Positions 8,365 through 16,269 of a stretch of DNA of 64,000 bases are shown here, piece after piece. The notes beneath the pieces are model-generated. The model was given only the letters and a program-made list of their open reading frames with translations. It had not been told where the DNA came from and made no database searches. A program made the position numbers and the translations under genes. Origin of the DNA: Kitasatospora sp. MAP12-44 (GTDB lineage Bacteria > Actinomycetota > Actinomycetes > Streptomycetales > Streptomycetaceae); assembly GCF_029892095.1 (NCBI RefSeq), contig NZ_JARZAE010000004.1, forward strand, positions 6,882,001 through 6,946,000, written 5' to 3'. Each line of letters starts with the position of its first letter. Position 1 is the first letter of the stretch.

Positions 8365-8402
8365 ACTATGGCATGACGGATGACAGATTTCAATATCTGT
8401 CA
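8365..8402 (-). promoter_or_regulatory. Promoter with overlapping TetR-type operator
   Basis: On the minus strand TTGAAA (8393-8388) and CATAGT (8370-8365) are separated by 17 bases. The -35 box lies inside an inverted repeat, TGACAGAT (8381-8388) and ATCTGTCA (8395-8402), with 8-bp perfect arms and a 6-base spacer. This is the size and position expected for TetR repression of the aldo/keto reductase. The binding protein is inferred from proximity. Confidence 0.65.
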
Positions 8403-8470
8403 GTCCATAGTCCATAGCTCACCCCCTTGGCCTGCTCGGGCGCTGGCAACTCGCCGTGTCTGCACGTGTC

Positions 8471-8499
8471 TTGACGGTGCATAACCTGCTCCTTACTGT
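8471..8499 (+). promoter_or_regulatory. Promoter of the GH59 gene
   Basis: TTGACG (8471-8476), a 17-base spacer and TACTGT (8494-8499) match a housekeeping promoter. The expected start is near 8506, giving a leader of about 95 bases before the ATG at 8602. Confidence 0.6.
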
Positions 8500-8601
8500 T
8501 CACTTTTGATTACTTGAGTTCGGGTGAGAGTGATCAATCTGCGTAATCCACCATTCGCGCGCATGGCCGAGTCCGGCGAAGCCATCGGAGGCTGCAGCAC
8601 G

Positions 8602-11112
8602 ATGCGAACCCCTTCCCCCACCACCGGCACCACCAGAGCGGGGAGCACGGCGGCGGCGCTCGCCGTCCTCGCCCTCTGCCTCGCCCTGATCGGCGGCCGG
8701 GCCCCCGCCCAGGCCGCCACCCCCACCACCGTGGCCAAGGCCGCCACCCCAGCCACCAACACCACCCGCGCCACCGCCACCAACACCGCCATCACCGTCG
8801 ACGGCAGCTCCCCCGGCCGCACCTTCGACGGCGTCGGCGCGATCAGCGGCGGAGGCGGCAACTCCCGCCTGCTGCTCGACTACCCCGAACCGCAGCGCAC
8901 CCAGATCCTCGACGACCTCTTCAAGCCCGGAGCCGGCGCCGACCTGCAGATCCTCAAGGTCGAGATCGGCGGCGACACCAACTCCACCGACGGCGCCGAG
9001 TCCTCCATCGAGCACACCCGCGGCACCGTCGACTGCAACAACGGCTACGAGTGGTGGCTGATGGAGCAGGCCAAGGCCCGCAACCCCGCCATCAAGCTCT
9101 ACGCCCTCTCCTGGGGCGCCCCGGGCTGGGTCGGCAACGGCAACTTCTGGTCCCAGGACATGATCGACTACCTGATGTCCTGGATGGGCTGCGCCCAGCA
9201 GCACGGCCTCGCCATCGACTACCTCGGCGGCTGGAACGAGCGCGGCTACAACGCCGCCTGGTACGAGAACCTGCACGCCACCCTCGCCGCCAAGGGCTTC
9301 GGCGCGACCAAGGTGGTCGGCGCCGACGACGACTGGAGCATCGCCACCGCGATGCGCTCCGACAGCGCGCTCGACAACGCCGTCGACATCGTCGGCACGC
9401 ACTACCCGTGCGGCTACATGTCCGCGATGACCAGCTGCTCCAGCACCCCCGACGCCATCGCCACCGGCAAGCAGCTCTGGGCGAGCGAGAACGGTTCGGA
9501 GGACGCCGACACCGGCGCGGCCCCGATCGCCCGCGCCATCAACCGCGGCTACCTCGACGCCAAGATGACCGCCTTCATCAACTGGCCGCTGGTGGCCTCG
9601 CTCTACCAGAACCTCGGCTTCAACACGATGGGCCTGGTCACCGCGAACCAGCCCTGGTCGGGCAACTACGAGGTCGCCCGCAGCACCTGGGCGATCGCGC
9701 AGACCAGCCAGTTCACGGCGCCCGGCTGGCAGTACCTCGACTCGGCCTCCGGCTACCTGGGCGGCAACCGGGCCAACGGCAGCTACGTCAGTTACGCCGC
9801 GCCCGGCAGGACCGCCTGGAGCACGGTCTTCGAGACCATGGACGCGACGGCCGCGCAGACGGTCACCCTGAACGTGGCGGGCGGCCTGCCGGCCGGCGCG
9901 CTGCACGTCTGGTCCACCGACTTCTCCAGCAACGCCGCCACCGCCCACCTGGTCCCCGGCGCCGACCTCACGCCGACCGCCGGCGGCTACCAGCTCACCC
10001 TGCAGCCGGGCCACATCTACACCGTCACCACCACGACCGGCCAGGGCGCCGCCGCCGTCGCCTCCCCGCAGCGCGCTGTGCTGGCGCTGCCGTACAGCGA
10101 CTCGCTGGCGGGCACCGCGACCGGTCAGGAGGCCCGCTACTTCTCGGCGATGAACGGCGCGTTCGAGACCGAGCCCTGCGCCGGCGGCCGGGCCGGGCGC
10201 TGCCTCCAGCAGCAGGCCCCGACCACCCCGATCCGCTGGACCGACGAGGCCGCCGACCAGCCGTACAGCCTGATGGGCGACCTTAGCTGGACCAACTACA
10301 CCGTCAGCGCCGACGTGCTGCTCCAGCACGCCGGCACCGCCGAGCTGCTCGGCCGGGTCGGCACCCAGGGCCGCAACAACAACGGCCTGAACGCCTACAA
10401 CCTGAAGATCAGCGACACCGGCACCTGGACCCTGCTCAAGAGCAACGGCACCTGGGCCTTCACCACCCTGGCGAGCGGCACGGTGCCCGCGCCGGGTCTG
10501 GGCAGCTGGCACAACCTCGCGCTCACCTTCCAGGGCAGCAGCATCACCGCTCAGGTCGACGGTACGGCGGTCGCCACGGTGAGCGACAGCAGCTACGGCG
10601 CCGGTCAGATCGCGCTGGGCACCGGCGGCTACTACGGCGCCCAGTTCAGCAACCTGAGCATCACCCCGGGCCCCGCCACCCCGCTGGACGGCACGTACCA
10701 GCTGGTCGGCGCGAACAGTGGCCAGCTGCTGGACGCCGCCAACCAGGGCACCACCGACGGCACCCCGGTCATCCAGTGGCCCGGCAACGGCGGCGCCAAC
10801 CAGCAGTGGCGGCTCGCCTCGACCGGCGACGGCTACTACACGGTCACCGGCGTGGCGAGCGGCAAGGCGCTGGACGTGCCGAACCTGAGTGCCGTCCCGG
10901 AAACCCAGCTGGACCTCTGGACGCCCAACGGTGGCACCAACCAGCAGTGGCTGGTGGTCCCGGCCGCAGGCGGCGGCTACACGCTGGAGTCCCGCTCGGA
11001 CGGCCAGCTGCTGGACATCGACGGCGCGTCGCTGCTGATGGGCGCCAAGGCGATCCAGTGGCCCGCCGACGGCGGCGCCAACCAGCGCTGGCAGCTGGTG
11101 AAGACGGGATAG
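8602..11112 (+). CDS. Secreted GH59 galactocerebrosidase-like enzyme with C-terminal ricin-type lectin domain
   Basis: The 836-residue secreted glycosidase has a signal peptide ending at A-Q-A near residue 38. The catalytic TIM barrel (about 65-350) carries the hallmarks of galactosylceramidase: DGVGAISGGG, YPEPQRTQILD, LFKPGAGADLQILKVEIGGD, the acid/base Glu213 in GGWNERGYN, and the nucleophile Glu296 in LWASENG. A beta-sandwich and an LG-type lectin domain (about 510-715) follow, as in animal GALC, and then a CBM13/ricin beta-trefoil with repeated Q-x-W motifs (about 720-835). The ATG at 8602 has GGAGG ten bases upstream and starts the signal peptide; the open frame back to 8524 is not needed. 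It likely cleaves beta-galactosides in the environment. The natural substrate of bacterial members is not well known to me. Confidence 0.88.
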   Translation: MRTPSPTTGTTRAGSTAAALAVLALCLALIGGRAPAQAATPTTVAKAATPATNTTRATATNTAITVDGSSPGRTFDGVGAISGGGGNSRLLLDYPEPQRTQILDDLFKPGAGADLQILKVEIGGDTNSTDGAESSIEHTRGTVDCNNGYEWWLMEQAKARNPAIKLYALSWGAPGWVGNGNFWSQDMIDYLMSWMGCAQQHGLAIDYLGGWNERGYNAAWYENLHATLAAKGFGATKVVGADDDWSIATAMRSDSALDNAVDIVGTHYPCGYMSAMTSCSSTPDAIATGKQLWASENGSEDADTGAAPIARAINRGYLDAKMTAFINWPLVASLYQNLGFNTMGLVTANQPWSGNYEVARSTWAIAQTSQFTAPGWQYLDSASGYLGGNRANGSYVSYAAPGRTAWSTVFETMDATAAQTVTLNVAGGLPAGALHVWSTDFSSNAATAHLVPGADLTPTAGGYQLTLQPGHIYTVTTTTGQGAAAVASPQRAVLALPYSDSLAGTATGQEARYFSAMNGAFETEPCAGGRAGRCLQQQAPTTPIRWTDEAADQPYSLMGDLSWTNYTVSADVLLQHAGTAELLGRVGTQGRNNNGLNAYNLKISDTGTWTLLKSNGTWAFTTLASGTVPAPGLGSWHNLALTFQGSSITAQVDGTAVATVSDSSYGAGQIALGTGGYYGAQFSNLSITPGPATPLDGTYQLVGANSGQLLDAANQGTTDGTPVIQWPGNGGANQQWRLASTGDGYYTVTGVASGKALDVPNLSAVPETQLDLWTPNGGTNQQWLVVPAAGGGYTLESRSDGQLLDIDGASLLMGAKAIQWPADGGANQRWQLVKTG

Positions 11113-11119
11113 GCCGCAG

Positions 11120-11189
11120 CCGAGGGCCCGCCGTACCCACCATCGCGAGCGCGGCAGCGAGCGCGGCGGCGGGTACGGCGGGCCCTCGG
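11120..11189. terminator. Bidirectional terminator, 19-bp perfect stem
   Basis: Arms 11120-11138 and 11171-11189 are exact reverse complements with a 32-base GC-rich loop. It separates the convergent GH59 and GNAT genes. Confidence 0.85.
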
Positions 11190-11210
11190 CGTGTCCGGGA
11201 CCGGCCGGTC

Positions 11211-11513
11211 TCAGTCGTGGACCTGACTCTGGTTCCGGTAGGCGAGGTCCTGGTACTCCGGGTGGCGCTGCATCCAGGCGTGGATGAACGGGCAGGTCGC
11301 CAGCACCGCCAGCGAGCGCGCCCGCGCGTCGTCCAGTGCCGTCCGGGCCAGCGCGCCACCGATGCCCCGGCCCTCGAAGACCGGGTCGACCACGGTGTGC
11401 GGGTAGATGACCAGCTGGTCGCCGCGGATGTACTGGGCGAAGCCGGCCGGCCGACCGTCGACCTCCGCCTCGAAGCGGTTCGCCGACGGGTTGTCCTTCA
11501 CGGTCACACTCAT
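11211..11513 (-). CDS. Short GNAT-like N-acetyltransferase (100 aa, COG2388 type)
   Basis: A compact acetyltransferase of the YjdJ/COG2388 kind. It contains the acetyl-CoA-binding stretch VFEGRGIGGALARTAL and the following ARSLAVLATCPFIHAWMQRHPEY, which is typical of this short family. The length of about 100 residues is normal for it. ATG at 11513 with AGGGAG upstream. Its substrate is unknown; the terminator at 11120-11189 ends it. Confidence 0.88.
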   Translation of the reverse strand: MSVTVKDNPSANRFEAEVDGRPAGFAQYIRGDQLVIYPHTVVDPVFEGRGIGGALARTALDDARARSLAVLATCPFIHAWMQRHPEYQDLAYRNQSQVHD

Positions 11514-12047
11514 CCGCCACGCACTCCCTGGTTCCGGTCCGCCGCTGCACCGTTCGCATCATCCGGGCACCGGCCCCGCCGGTCGCCGGGGCTCGCGGCA
11601 CCCGGGCGCGCCGTCACCCGTCCGCCGTCACCGGCGCGCACCACCCGCGCACCACCCGCGCGCCGTCACCCGTCCGGCGCGGATCGGGTGCGCCGCGCTG
11701 TCCTCGCCCTGCCGAGCGCCGCGCGCAGGTCCATCGTGGAGGGGTGGACGCGACCCGCCGATCCACTCGGCGGCTCCCCGCGACACGCCGCGAAAACACC
11801 CGGCGCGACACCCCGTGCCACACCAGCGACGCAGCCACGACGCAGCCACGACACACCCGCGCGACGCTCGCGACACGCTCGGCTCCCGCTCGCGGGGCAG
11901 GGCCACCTCGCAGGAATCCGAACGGTTCTTCTAGGCTCACCTCTCGGCTTCCTCATCTCGCGACGCGATCCCGCGCCGCGGAGTGGAGGCCGGTGTCCAC
12001 GGGGGTCCTGGGTGAGCCGGGACCGCCGGATCAAGCGAGGAGGACGC
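11514..12047. other. Intergenic region with GC-rich degenerate repeats
   Basis: About 530 bases without a gene I can support. It contains degenerate direct repeats built on CACCCGCGC and CGTCACCCGTCC (11610-11680) and on ACGCAGCCACG (11832-11852). At 11926-11944 a stretch containing TAGGCTCACCT resembles half of an iron box but matches the consensus at only about 13 of 19 positions. Open frames on the minus strand here are low-complexity Arg-rich shadows. Confidence 0.5.
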
Positions 12048-12206
12048 ATGTCGACCAGCCGTTCCATCGCACCACGCAACTCCCGGCCGCCCGCAGGCAC
12101 GGGGCCGGGGAGCCTGGTGGGTCCCCTGCGCGTGTCGTGCACTCTGCGCCCGTGTGCCCTGGCCGTTCCGCTGAATACGGGAAGCCACCTCGGGGGTGTC
12201 CGGTGA
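12048..12206 (+). CDS. Small coupled ORF (52 aa) upstream of the M20 peptidase
   Basis: The ATG at 12048 has a very strong ribosome site (GAGGAGG, four bases before the start). The stop at 12204-12206 overlaps the GTG start of the peptidase gene as GTGA. The peptide is Ser/Pro/Arg-rich with two cysteines (V-S-C and R-P-C) and no clear domain or signal. The peptidase start itself has a weaker site, so translation of this ORF may drive that of the peptidase. It could be a leader peptide or a real small protein. I do not recognise it. Confidence 0.45.
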   Translation: MSTSRSIAPRNSRPPAGTGPGSLVGPLRVSCTLRPCALAVPLNTGSHLGGVR

Positions 12207-13504
12207 GCCCGAACCCCGCGAGTACCGCGGACCGGTCCACCGAGCCGGGCGCGCCGTCGCCGACGCCGGGGTCCGGCTCCGGCGAGCCCGCCGCCGCGCC
12301 CGCCGGAGGCGGTGAGGACCCGGCCCCCAGGGCCGAGGCGCTGCCAGGCCTGCCCCGCACCATCGCCGCCCGCGCCCGCACCCTCTCCACCGCGGTGGCA
12401 AGCCGCTGCGCCGACCTGGCCCGCCTGGAGTCGCCGAGCGGCGACGCCGAGCGCTTGAACGCGCTGGCCGAGGAGCTGGCGGCCGGCTACCGGGCCACCG
12501 GGGCCCAGGTGAGCCGCGAGCGCGGCCCGGCCGGCGACCACCTGCTGCTCAACTGGGCCGGCCAGGACGAGAGCCTCCCGCACCTGCTCTTCGTCGGCCA
12601 CCACGACACCGTCTGGCCGGCCGGCACCCTCGCCGACTGGCCGGTGACCGAGCACGACGGCGTGCTCAGCGGTCCTGGCGTGCTGGACATGAAGGCGGGC
12701 CTCGCCCTCCTCGAAGGCGCCTTCGCGCTCCTCGCCGACCTCGGCCTGCGACCGCACCGCTCGGTGCGCGTGGTGGTGACCGCGGACGAGGAGATCGGCA
12801 GCCCGGACGGCCGCCGTGTGGTGGAGCGCCAGCTCCCCGGCGCCGCCGCCGTCCTGGGCCTGGAACCGCCGCACGAGGACGGCCGGCTGAAGACCGCCCG
12901 CCGTGGCAGCACCCGGGTCAAGCTCACCGTCACCGGCCACGAGGCGCACGCCGGTAACCACCCGGAGGACGGCACCTCGGCGGTCGACGAGCTGGTGGAC
13001 CAGCTGGTCGCCGTCCGCGGGCTGGCCTGCCAGCCGGGCACCGAGCTCAACACCGGCCGGATCCGCGGCGGCACCAGAGCCAACGTGGTGGCCGGCCAGG
13101 CGGAGGCCGAGCTCGGCCTGCGCTTCTCGACGCCGGAGGCCCAGGCCAGCACCCTGGACAACCTGGCCCACCTGACCGCGCTGCGGCCGGGCGCGCTGGT
13201 GCGTACCGAGGTGCTCTCCTCCCGTCCGGCCTGGCCCGAGCGGGAGGGCAACCAGCTGCTGCGGCACGTCCGCTCGCTGGCCGCCGCGCTCGGCCAGCAG
13301 CTGGACGGCGCTCCGGCCGGCGGCGCGGGGGACACCAACCTGGCGGGCGCCCGCGGCCTGCCGACGCTGGACGGCCTCGGCGCGGTCGGCGCGGGCCCGC
13401 ACGCCCGCGACGAGCACATCGAACTGGACCAGCTGGGCCCGCGCATCGCCCTGCTGGCCGGTCTGCTGGCCGTGCCGCTGCCACGCCTGGGCAGCCGCCT
13501 CTGA
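12203..13504 (+). CDS. M20-family metallopeptidase (glutamate carboxypeptidase-like)
   Basis: Zinc-dependent amidohydrolase of 433 residues. After a Pro/Ala/Ser-rich tail of about 45 residues come the dinuclear-zinc motifs in order: GHHDTVWPAG (His, Asp), GVLDMKAG (bridging Asp), DEEIGS (catalytic Glu and ligand Glu), GLEPPHEDG (Glu ligand) and the C-terminal H-I-E-L-D segment. A dimerisation domain lies in the middle (VKLTVTGHEAHAGNHPEDG). It resembles carboxypeptidase G2 types that remove C-terminal Glu or related acyl amino acids. No signal peptide is visible, so it is probably cytoplasmic. Start GTG at 12203, coupled to the small ORF. Substrate not predictable. Confidence 0.88.
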   Translation: MSPNPASTADRSTEPGAPSPTPGSGSGEPAAAPAGGGEDPAPRAEALPGLPRTIAARARTLSTAVASRCADLARLESPSGDAERLNALAEELAAGYRATGAQVSRERGPAGDHLLLNWAGQDESLPHLLFVGHHDTVWPAGTLADWPVTEHDGVLSGPGVLDMKAGLALLEGAFALLADLGLRPHRSVRVVVTADEEIGSPDGRRVVERQLPGAAAVLGLEPPHEDGRLKTARRGSTRVKLTVTGHEAHAGNHPEDGTSAVDELVDQLVAVRGLACQPGTELNTGRIRGGTRANVVAGQAEAELGLRFSTPEAQASTLDNLAHLTALRPGALVRTEVLSSRPAWPEREGNQLLRHVRSLAAALGQQLDGAPAGGAGDTNLAGARGLPTLDGLGAVGAGPHARDEHIELDQLGPRIALLAGLLAVPLPRLGSRL

Positions 13505-13509
13505 GCTGC

Positions 13510-13544
13510 GGCGGGGGCGGACCTGAGACGGGTCCGCCCCCGCC
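13510..13544 (+). terminator. Terminator after the M20 peptidase gene
   Basis: A perfect 14-bp stem (13510-13523 with 13531-13544) with a 7-base loop starts six bases past the stop and insulates the paa promoter. Confidence 0.8.
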
Positions 13545-13559
13545 TGTCTCGGCAAGCGC

Positions 13560-13607
13560 TTGTCACGGGAAGGGGAACGACTACACAATGGACCCGACCG
13601 AACGGTC
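13560..13607 (+). promoter_or_regulatory. paa promoter with a TetR/PaaR-type operator
   Basis: TTGTCA (13560-13565), a 16-base spacer and TACACA (13582-13587) form a promoter. Just downstream is the inverted repeat GACCG-AA-CGGTC (13596-13607) at the expected transcription start, followed by AGT. Its right half fits the CGGT-N-AGT part of the PaaR motif I recall from Corynebacterium; the left half fits poorly. Repression by a TetR-type phenylacetyl-CoA sensor is inferred. No such regulator is in the window. Confidence 0.55.
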
Positions 13608-13625
13608 AGTCGGGAGGTAGTCGCC

Positions 13626-14609
13626 ATGGTGGCAGCGCAGTCGGAAGCCGAGCACGAGCAGTCGGCCCTGCAGGAGCGGTTCGATGCGGTGATCGCCGCC
13701 GAGCAGCGGATCGAGCCGCGGGACTGGATGCCGGACGCCTACCGGGCCACGCTGATCCGGCAGATCGCCCAGCACGCGCACTCGGAGATCATCGGCATGC
13801 AGCCGGAGGGGAACTGGCTCACCCGGGCCCCCTCGCTGCGCCGCAAGGCGATCCTGCTCTCCAAGGCCCAGGACGAGGCGGGCCACGGGCTCTACCTTTA
13901 CGCGGCCGCCGAGACCCTGGGCGTGGACCGCGCCGAGCTGACCGAGAAGCTGATCAGCGGGCGGCAGAAGTACTCCTCGATCTTCAACTACCCGACGCTG
14001 ACCTACGCCGACGTCGGTGTGATCGGCTGGCTGGTGGACGGCGCGGCGATCTGCAACCAGGTCCCGCTCTGCCGCTGCTCCTACGGGCCGTACGCGCGGG
14101 CGATGGTGCGGGTCTGCAAAGAGGAGTCGTTCCACCAGCGGCAGGGCTACGAGCTGCTGATGACGCTGATGCGCGGCACCGAGGGCCAGCGCCGGATGGC
14201 GCAGGACGCGGTCGACCGCTGGTGGTGGCCGTCGCTGATGATGTTCGGCCCGCCGGACGGCGACTCGCCGAACACCGAGCAGTCGATGGCCTGGCGGATC
14301 AAGCGGCACACCAATGACGAGCTGCGCCAGCGCTTCGTCGACATGACCGTCCCGCAGGCCGAGCACCTGGGCATCACCCTCCCCGACCCCGAGCTGCGCT
14401 GGAACGAGGAGCGCGGCAGCTGGGACTTCGGCGTGCCGGACTGGGCGGAGCTGCAGCAGGTGATCAAGGGCAACGGCCCGTGCAACGCCCAGCGGGTCGA
14501 CCGCCGCCGGGCCGCGCACGAGGACGGCGCCTGGGTGCGGGAAGCCGCCGTGGCGTACGCGGCGAAGCAGCAGGCGAAGCGGAAAGAGCGCGAGGAGAGC
14601 AATGTCTGA
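13626..14609 (+). CDS. paaA: Phenylacetyl-CoA epoxidase subunit PaaA
   Basis: Catalytic alpha subunit of the ring-1,2-epoxidase that activates phenylacetyl-CoA. It is a carboxylate-bridged diiron protein of 327 residues. The iron ligands are visible in the D-E-A-G-H and E-E-S-F-H motifs, and the family signature W-W-W-P-S-L-M-M-F-G-P-P-D and H-T-N-D-E-L-R-Q-R-F-V-D are present. ATG at 13626 with GGGAGG upstream; the frame is open further upstream but that part is not conserved. First gene of paaABCDE, overlapping paaB by eight bases. Confidence 0.96.
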   Translation: MVAAQSEAEHEQSALQERFDAVIAAEQRIEPRDWMPDAYRATLIRQIAQHAHSEIIGMQPEGNWLTRAPSLRRKAILLSKAQDEAGHGLYLYAAAETLGVDRAELTEKLISGRQKYSSIFNYPTLTYADVGVIGWLVDGAAICNQVPLCRCSYGPYARAMVRVCKEESFHQRQGYELLMTLMRGTEGQRRMAQDAVDRWWWPSLMMFGPPDGDSPNTEQSMAWRIKRHTNDELRQRFVDMTVPQAEHLGITLPDPELRWNEERGSWDFGVPDWAELQQVIKGNGPCNAQRVDRRRAAHEDGAWVREAAVAYAAKQQAKRKEREESNV

Positions 14610-14889
14610 GTCCAACTGGCCGCTCTACGAGGTCTTCGTGCGCCCCCGGCGCGGCCTGAACCATGTGCACGTCGGTTCGCTGCACGCCGCCGACGACCGG
14701 ATGGCGCTGCTCGCCGCCCGCGACCTCTACACCCGGCGCAACGAGGGCGTCAGCCTGTGGGTGGTCCGCTCCAGCGCCATCACGGCCTCCTCGCCCGACG
14801 AGAAGGACGCGTTCTTCGAGCCGTCCGGCGACAAGGTCTACCGCCACCCGACCTTCTACGACATCCCCGAGGATGTCCCGCACATCTGA
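14602..14889 (+). CDS. paaB: Phenylacetyl-CoA epoxidase subunit PaaB
   Basis: Small bridging subunit of the epoxidase, 95 residues as usual. Typical features are WPLYEVFVRPRRGLNHVHVGSL, ARDLYTRRNEGVSLWVV and the C-terminal PTFYDIPEDVPHI. Its ATG lies inside the end of paaA, with GAGGAG upstream. Confidence 0.96.
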   Translation: MSESNWPLYEVFVRPRRGLNHVHVGSLHAADDRMALLAARDLYTRRNEGVSLWVVRSSAITASSPDEKDAFFEPSGDKVYRHPTFYDIPEDVPHI

Positions 14890-14902
14890 CCTGGGGACCA
14901 CC

Positions 14903-15778
14903 ATGACGGACGATCACGTCTACCTGACACTCGCCGAGTCGGACCACGAGGCCGAGGCCCGCTGGGCCTACGGCACGGGATTCGCCGATCCGCTGCTGGG
15001 CGTCGACACCACCGTGCCGCCGGACGTCGACGGGGCCGACCTCTCGCTCTACTGCCAGCTGCTCGGCGACGACGCGCTGATCCTGGCGCAGCGGCTGACC
15101 GAGTGGTGCACCCGGGCGCCCGAGCTGGAGGAGGAGGTCGCCCTCGCCAACCTCGGCCTCGACCTGCTCGGCCAGGCAAGGCTGCTGCTCACCCGGGCCG
15201 GCCAGGCCGACGGCAGCGGGCACACCGAGGACGACTTCGCCTACTGGCGCAGCGAGCACGAGTTCCGCAACGTGCGGCTGGTCGAGGCCGAGAACGGCGA
15301 CTTCGCCTTCTCGGTGGCCCGGCTGCTGGTCTTCGCCACCGCCCGCCGGGCGCTCTACGAGCTGCTCGCCGACGCGAGCGACCCGGTGCTCGCCGCGGTC
15401 GCCGTCCGCGGCGCCAAGGAGCTGGCCTACCACCAGGAGTACGCGGCCTCCTGGACGCTGCGTCTCGGCGACGGCACCGCCTACTCGGGCGAGCGGATGC
15501 AGGCCGGGCTCGACGCGGTCTGGCCGCTGCTGGACGAGCTGTTCACCGCGCACCCGGTGGAGCAGCGGCTCGGCTTCGACCCCGCCGTGCTGCGCGAACC
15601 GGTGCTCCGCTCGCTCACCGAGGTGATCACCGGCGCCGGCCTGACGGTGCCCGGCGCCCTGCCGCTGGCCCGGATCGGCGGCCGGGCCGGTCGCGACGGC
15701 GTGCACACCGAGGCACTCGGCCCGCTGCTGGCCGAGTTCCAGTCGGTGGCCCGCGAGCACCCGGGGGCGACATGGTGA
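14903..15778 (+). CDS. paaC: Phenylacetyl-CoA epoxidase subunit PaaC
   Basis: Structural ferritin-like subunit that forms the core with PaaA, 291 residues. Recognisable motifs are LGDDALILAQRL, EEEVALANLGLDLLGQAR, W-R-S-E-H-E-F-R-N, and A-K-E-L-A-Y-H-Q-E-Y-A-A-S-W. ATG at 14903 follows GGGGA; 13 bases separate it from paaB. The stop overlaps the paaD start. Confidence 0.95.
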   Translation: MTDDHVYLTLAESDHEAEARWAYGTGFADPLLGVDTTVPPDVDGADLSLYCQLLGDDALILAQRLTEWCTRAPELEEEVALANLGLDLLGQARLLLTRAGQADGSGHTEDDFAYWRSEHEFRNVRLVEAENGDFAFSVARLLVFATARRALYELLADASDPVLAAVAVRGAKELAYHQEYAASWTLRLGDGTAYSGERMQAGLDAVWPLLDELFTAHPVEQRLGFDPAVLREPVLRSLTEVITGAGLTVPGALPLARIGGRAGRDGVHTEALGPLLAEFQSVAREHPGATW

Positions 15779-16269
15779 CCACCCTGCTCCCGGCGGCGGA
15801 GGTCGCGGCGACCGTCCCCGACCCCGAGCTGCCGATGCTGACGCTGGCCGACCTGGGCGTGCTGGCCGGCGTGGAGCAGCAGGGCGAGGCCGTGACGGTC
15901 TGGCTGACCCCGACCTACTCGGGCTGCCCGGCCGTCGCCGAGATGGCCGCGGACGTGGACGGCCGGCTGCGCGCGGCGGGCTACACCGACGTCCGGGTGC
16001 GGCTGCGCCTGGACCCGCCGTGGAGCACCGACCTGATCACCGCCGAGGGCCGCCGCAAGCTCGCCGAGGCCGGCATCGCGCCGCCGGGCCCGACCGCGGC
16101 GGCGCCGTCCGGGCTGTTGCGCCTGGGGCCCACCCGGCTCTCCGTCGACTGCCCGCAGTGCGGTTCGGCCGACACCGAGGAGCTGTCCCGCTTCGGCTCC
16201 ACCGCCTGCAAGGCGCTCTGGCGCTGCCGCGCCTGCCGCGAGCCGTTCGAACGTATGAAGGAGATCTGA
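15772..16269 (+). CDS. paaD: PaaD, maturation factor of the phenylacetyl-CoA epoxidase
   Basis: MIP18/DUF59-type protein of 165 residues that helps assemble the metal centres of the epoxidase system. The N-terminal domain has DPELPMLTLADLGVL and the T-Y-S-G-C-P segment with its conserved cysteine. The C-terminal half carries four cysteines in C-P-Q-C and C-R-A-C pairs plus C in S-T-A-C-K, a metal-binding tail usual for PaaD. ATG at 15772 overlaps the paaC stop by seven bases; GTG at 15775 is an alternative. Confidence 0.94.
   Translation: MVTTLLPAAEVAATVPDPELPMLTLADLGVLAGVEQQGEAVTVWLTPTYSGCPAVAEMAADVDGRLRAAGYTDVRVRLRLDPPWSTDLITAEGRRKLAEAGIAPPGPTAAAPSGLLRLGPTRLSVDCPQCGSADTEELSRFGSTACKALWRCRACREPFERMKEI

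Noticed and set aside
8500..11601. Minus-strand open frame of about 1000 codons over the GH59 gene
   Set aside because: Low-complexity Gly/Val/Arg composition, no motifs, and the plus strand encodes a clear glycosidase.
11610..11680. CACCCGCGC-type repeats considered as a CRISPR or phage remnant
   Set aside because: Units are short, irregular and without unique spacers; no cas or phage gene is nearby.
11926..11944. Second iron-box-like sequence containing TAGGCTCACCT upstream of the M20 peptidase
   Set aside because: Only about 13 of 19 positions fit the consensus and the left half is missing; the downstream genes have no iron link.
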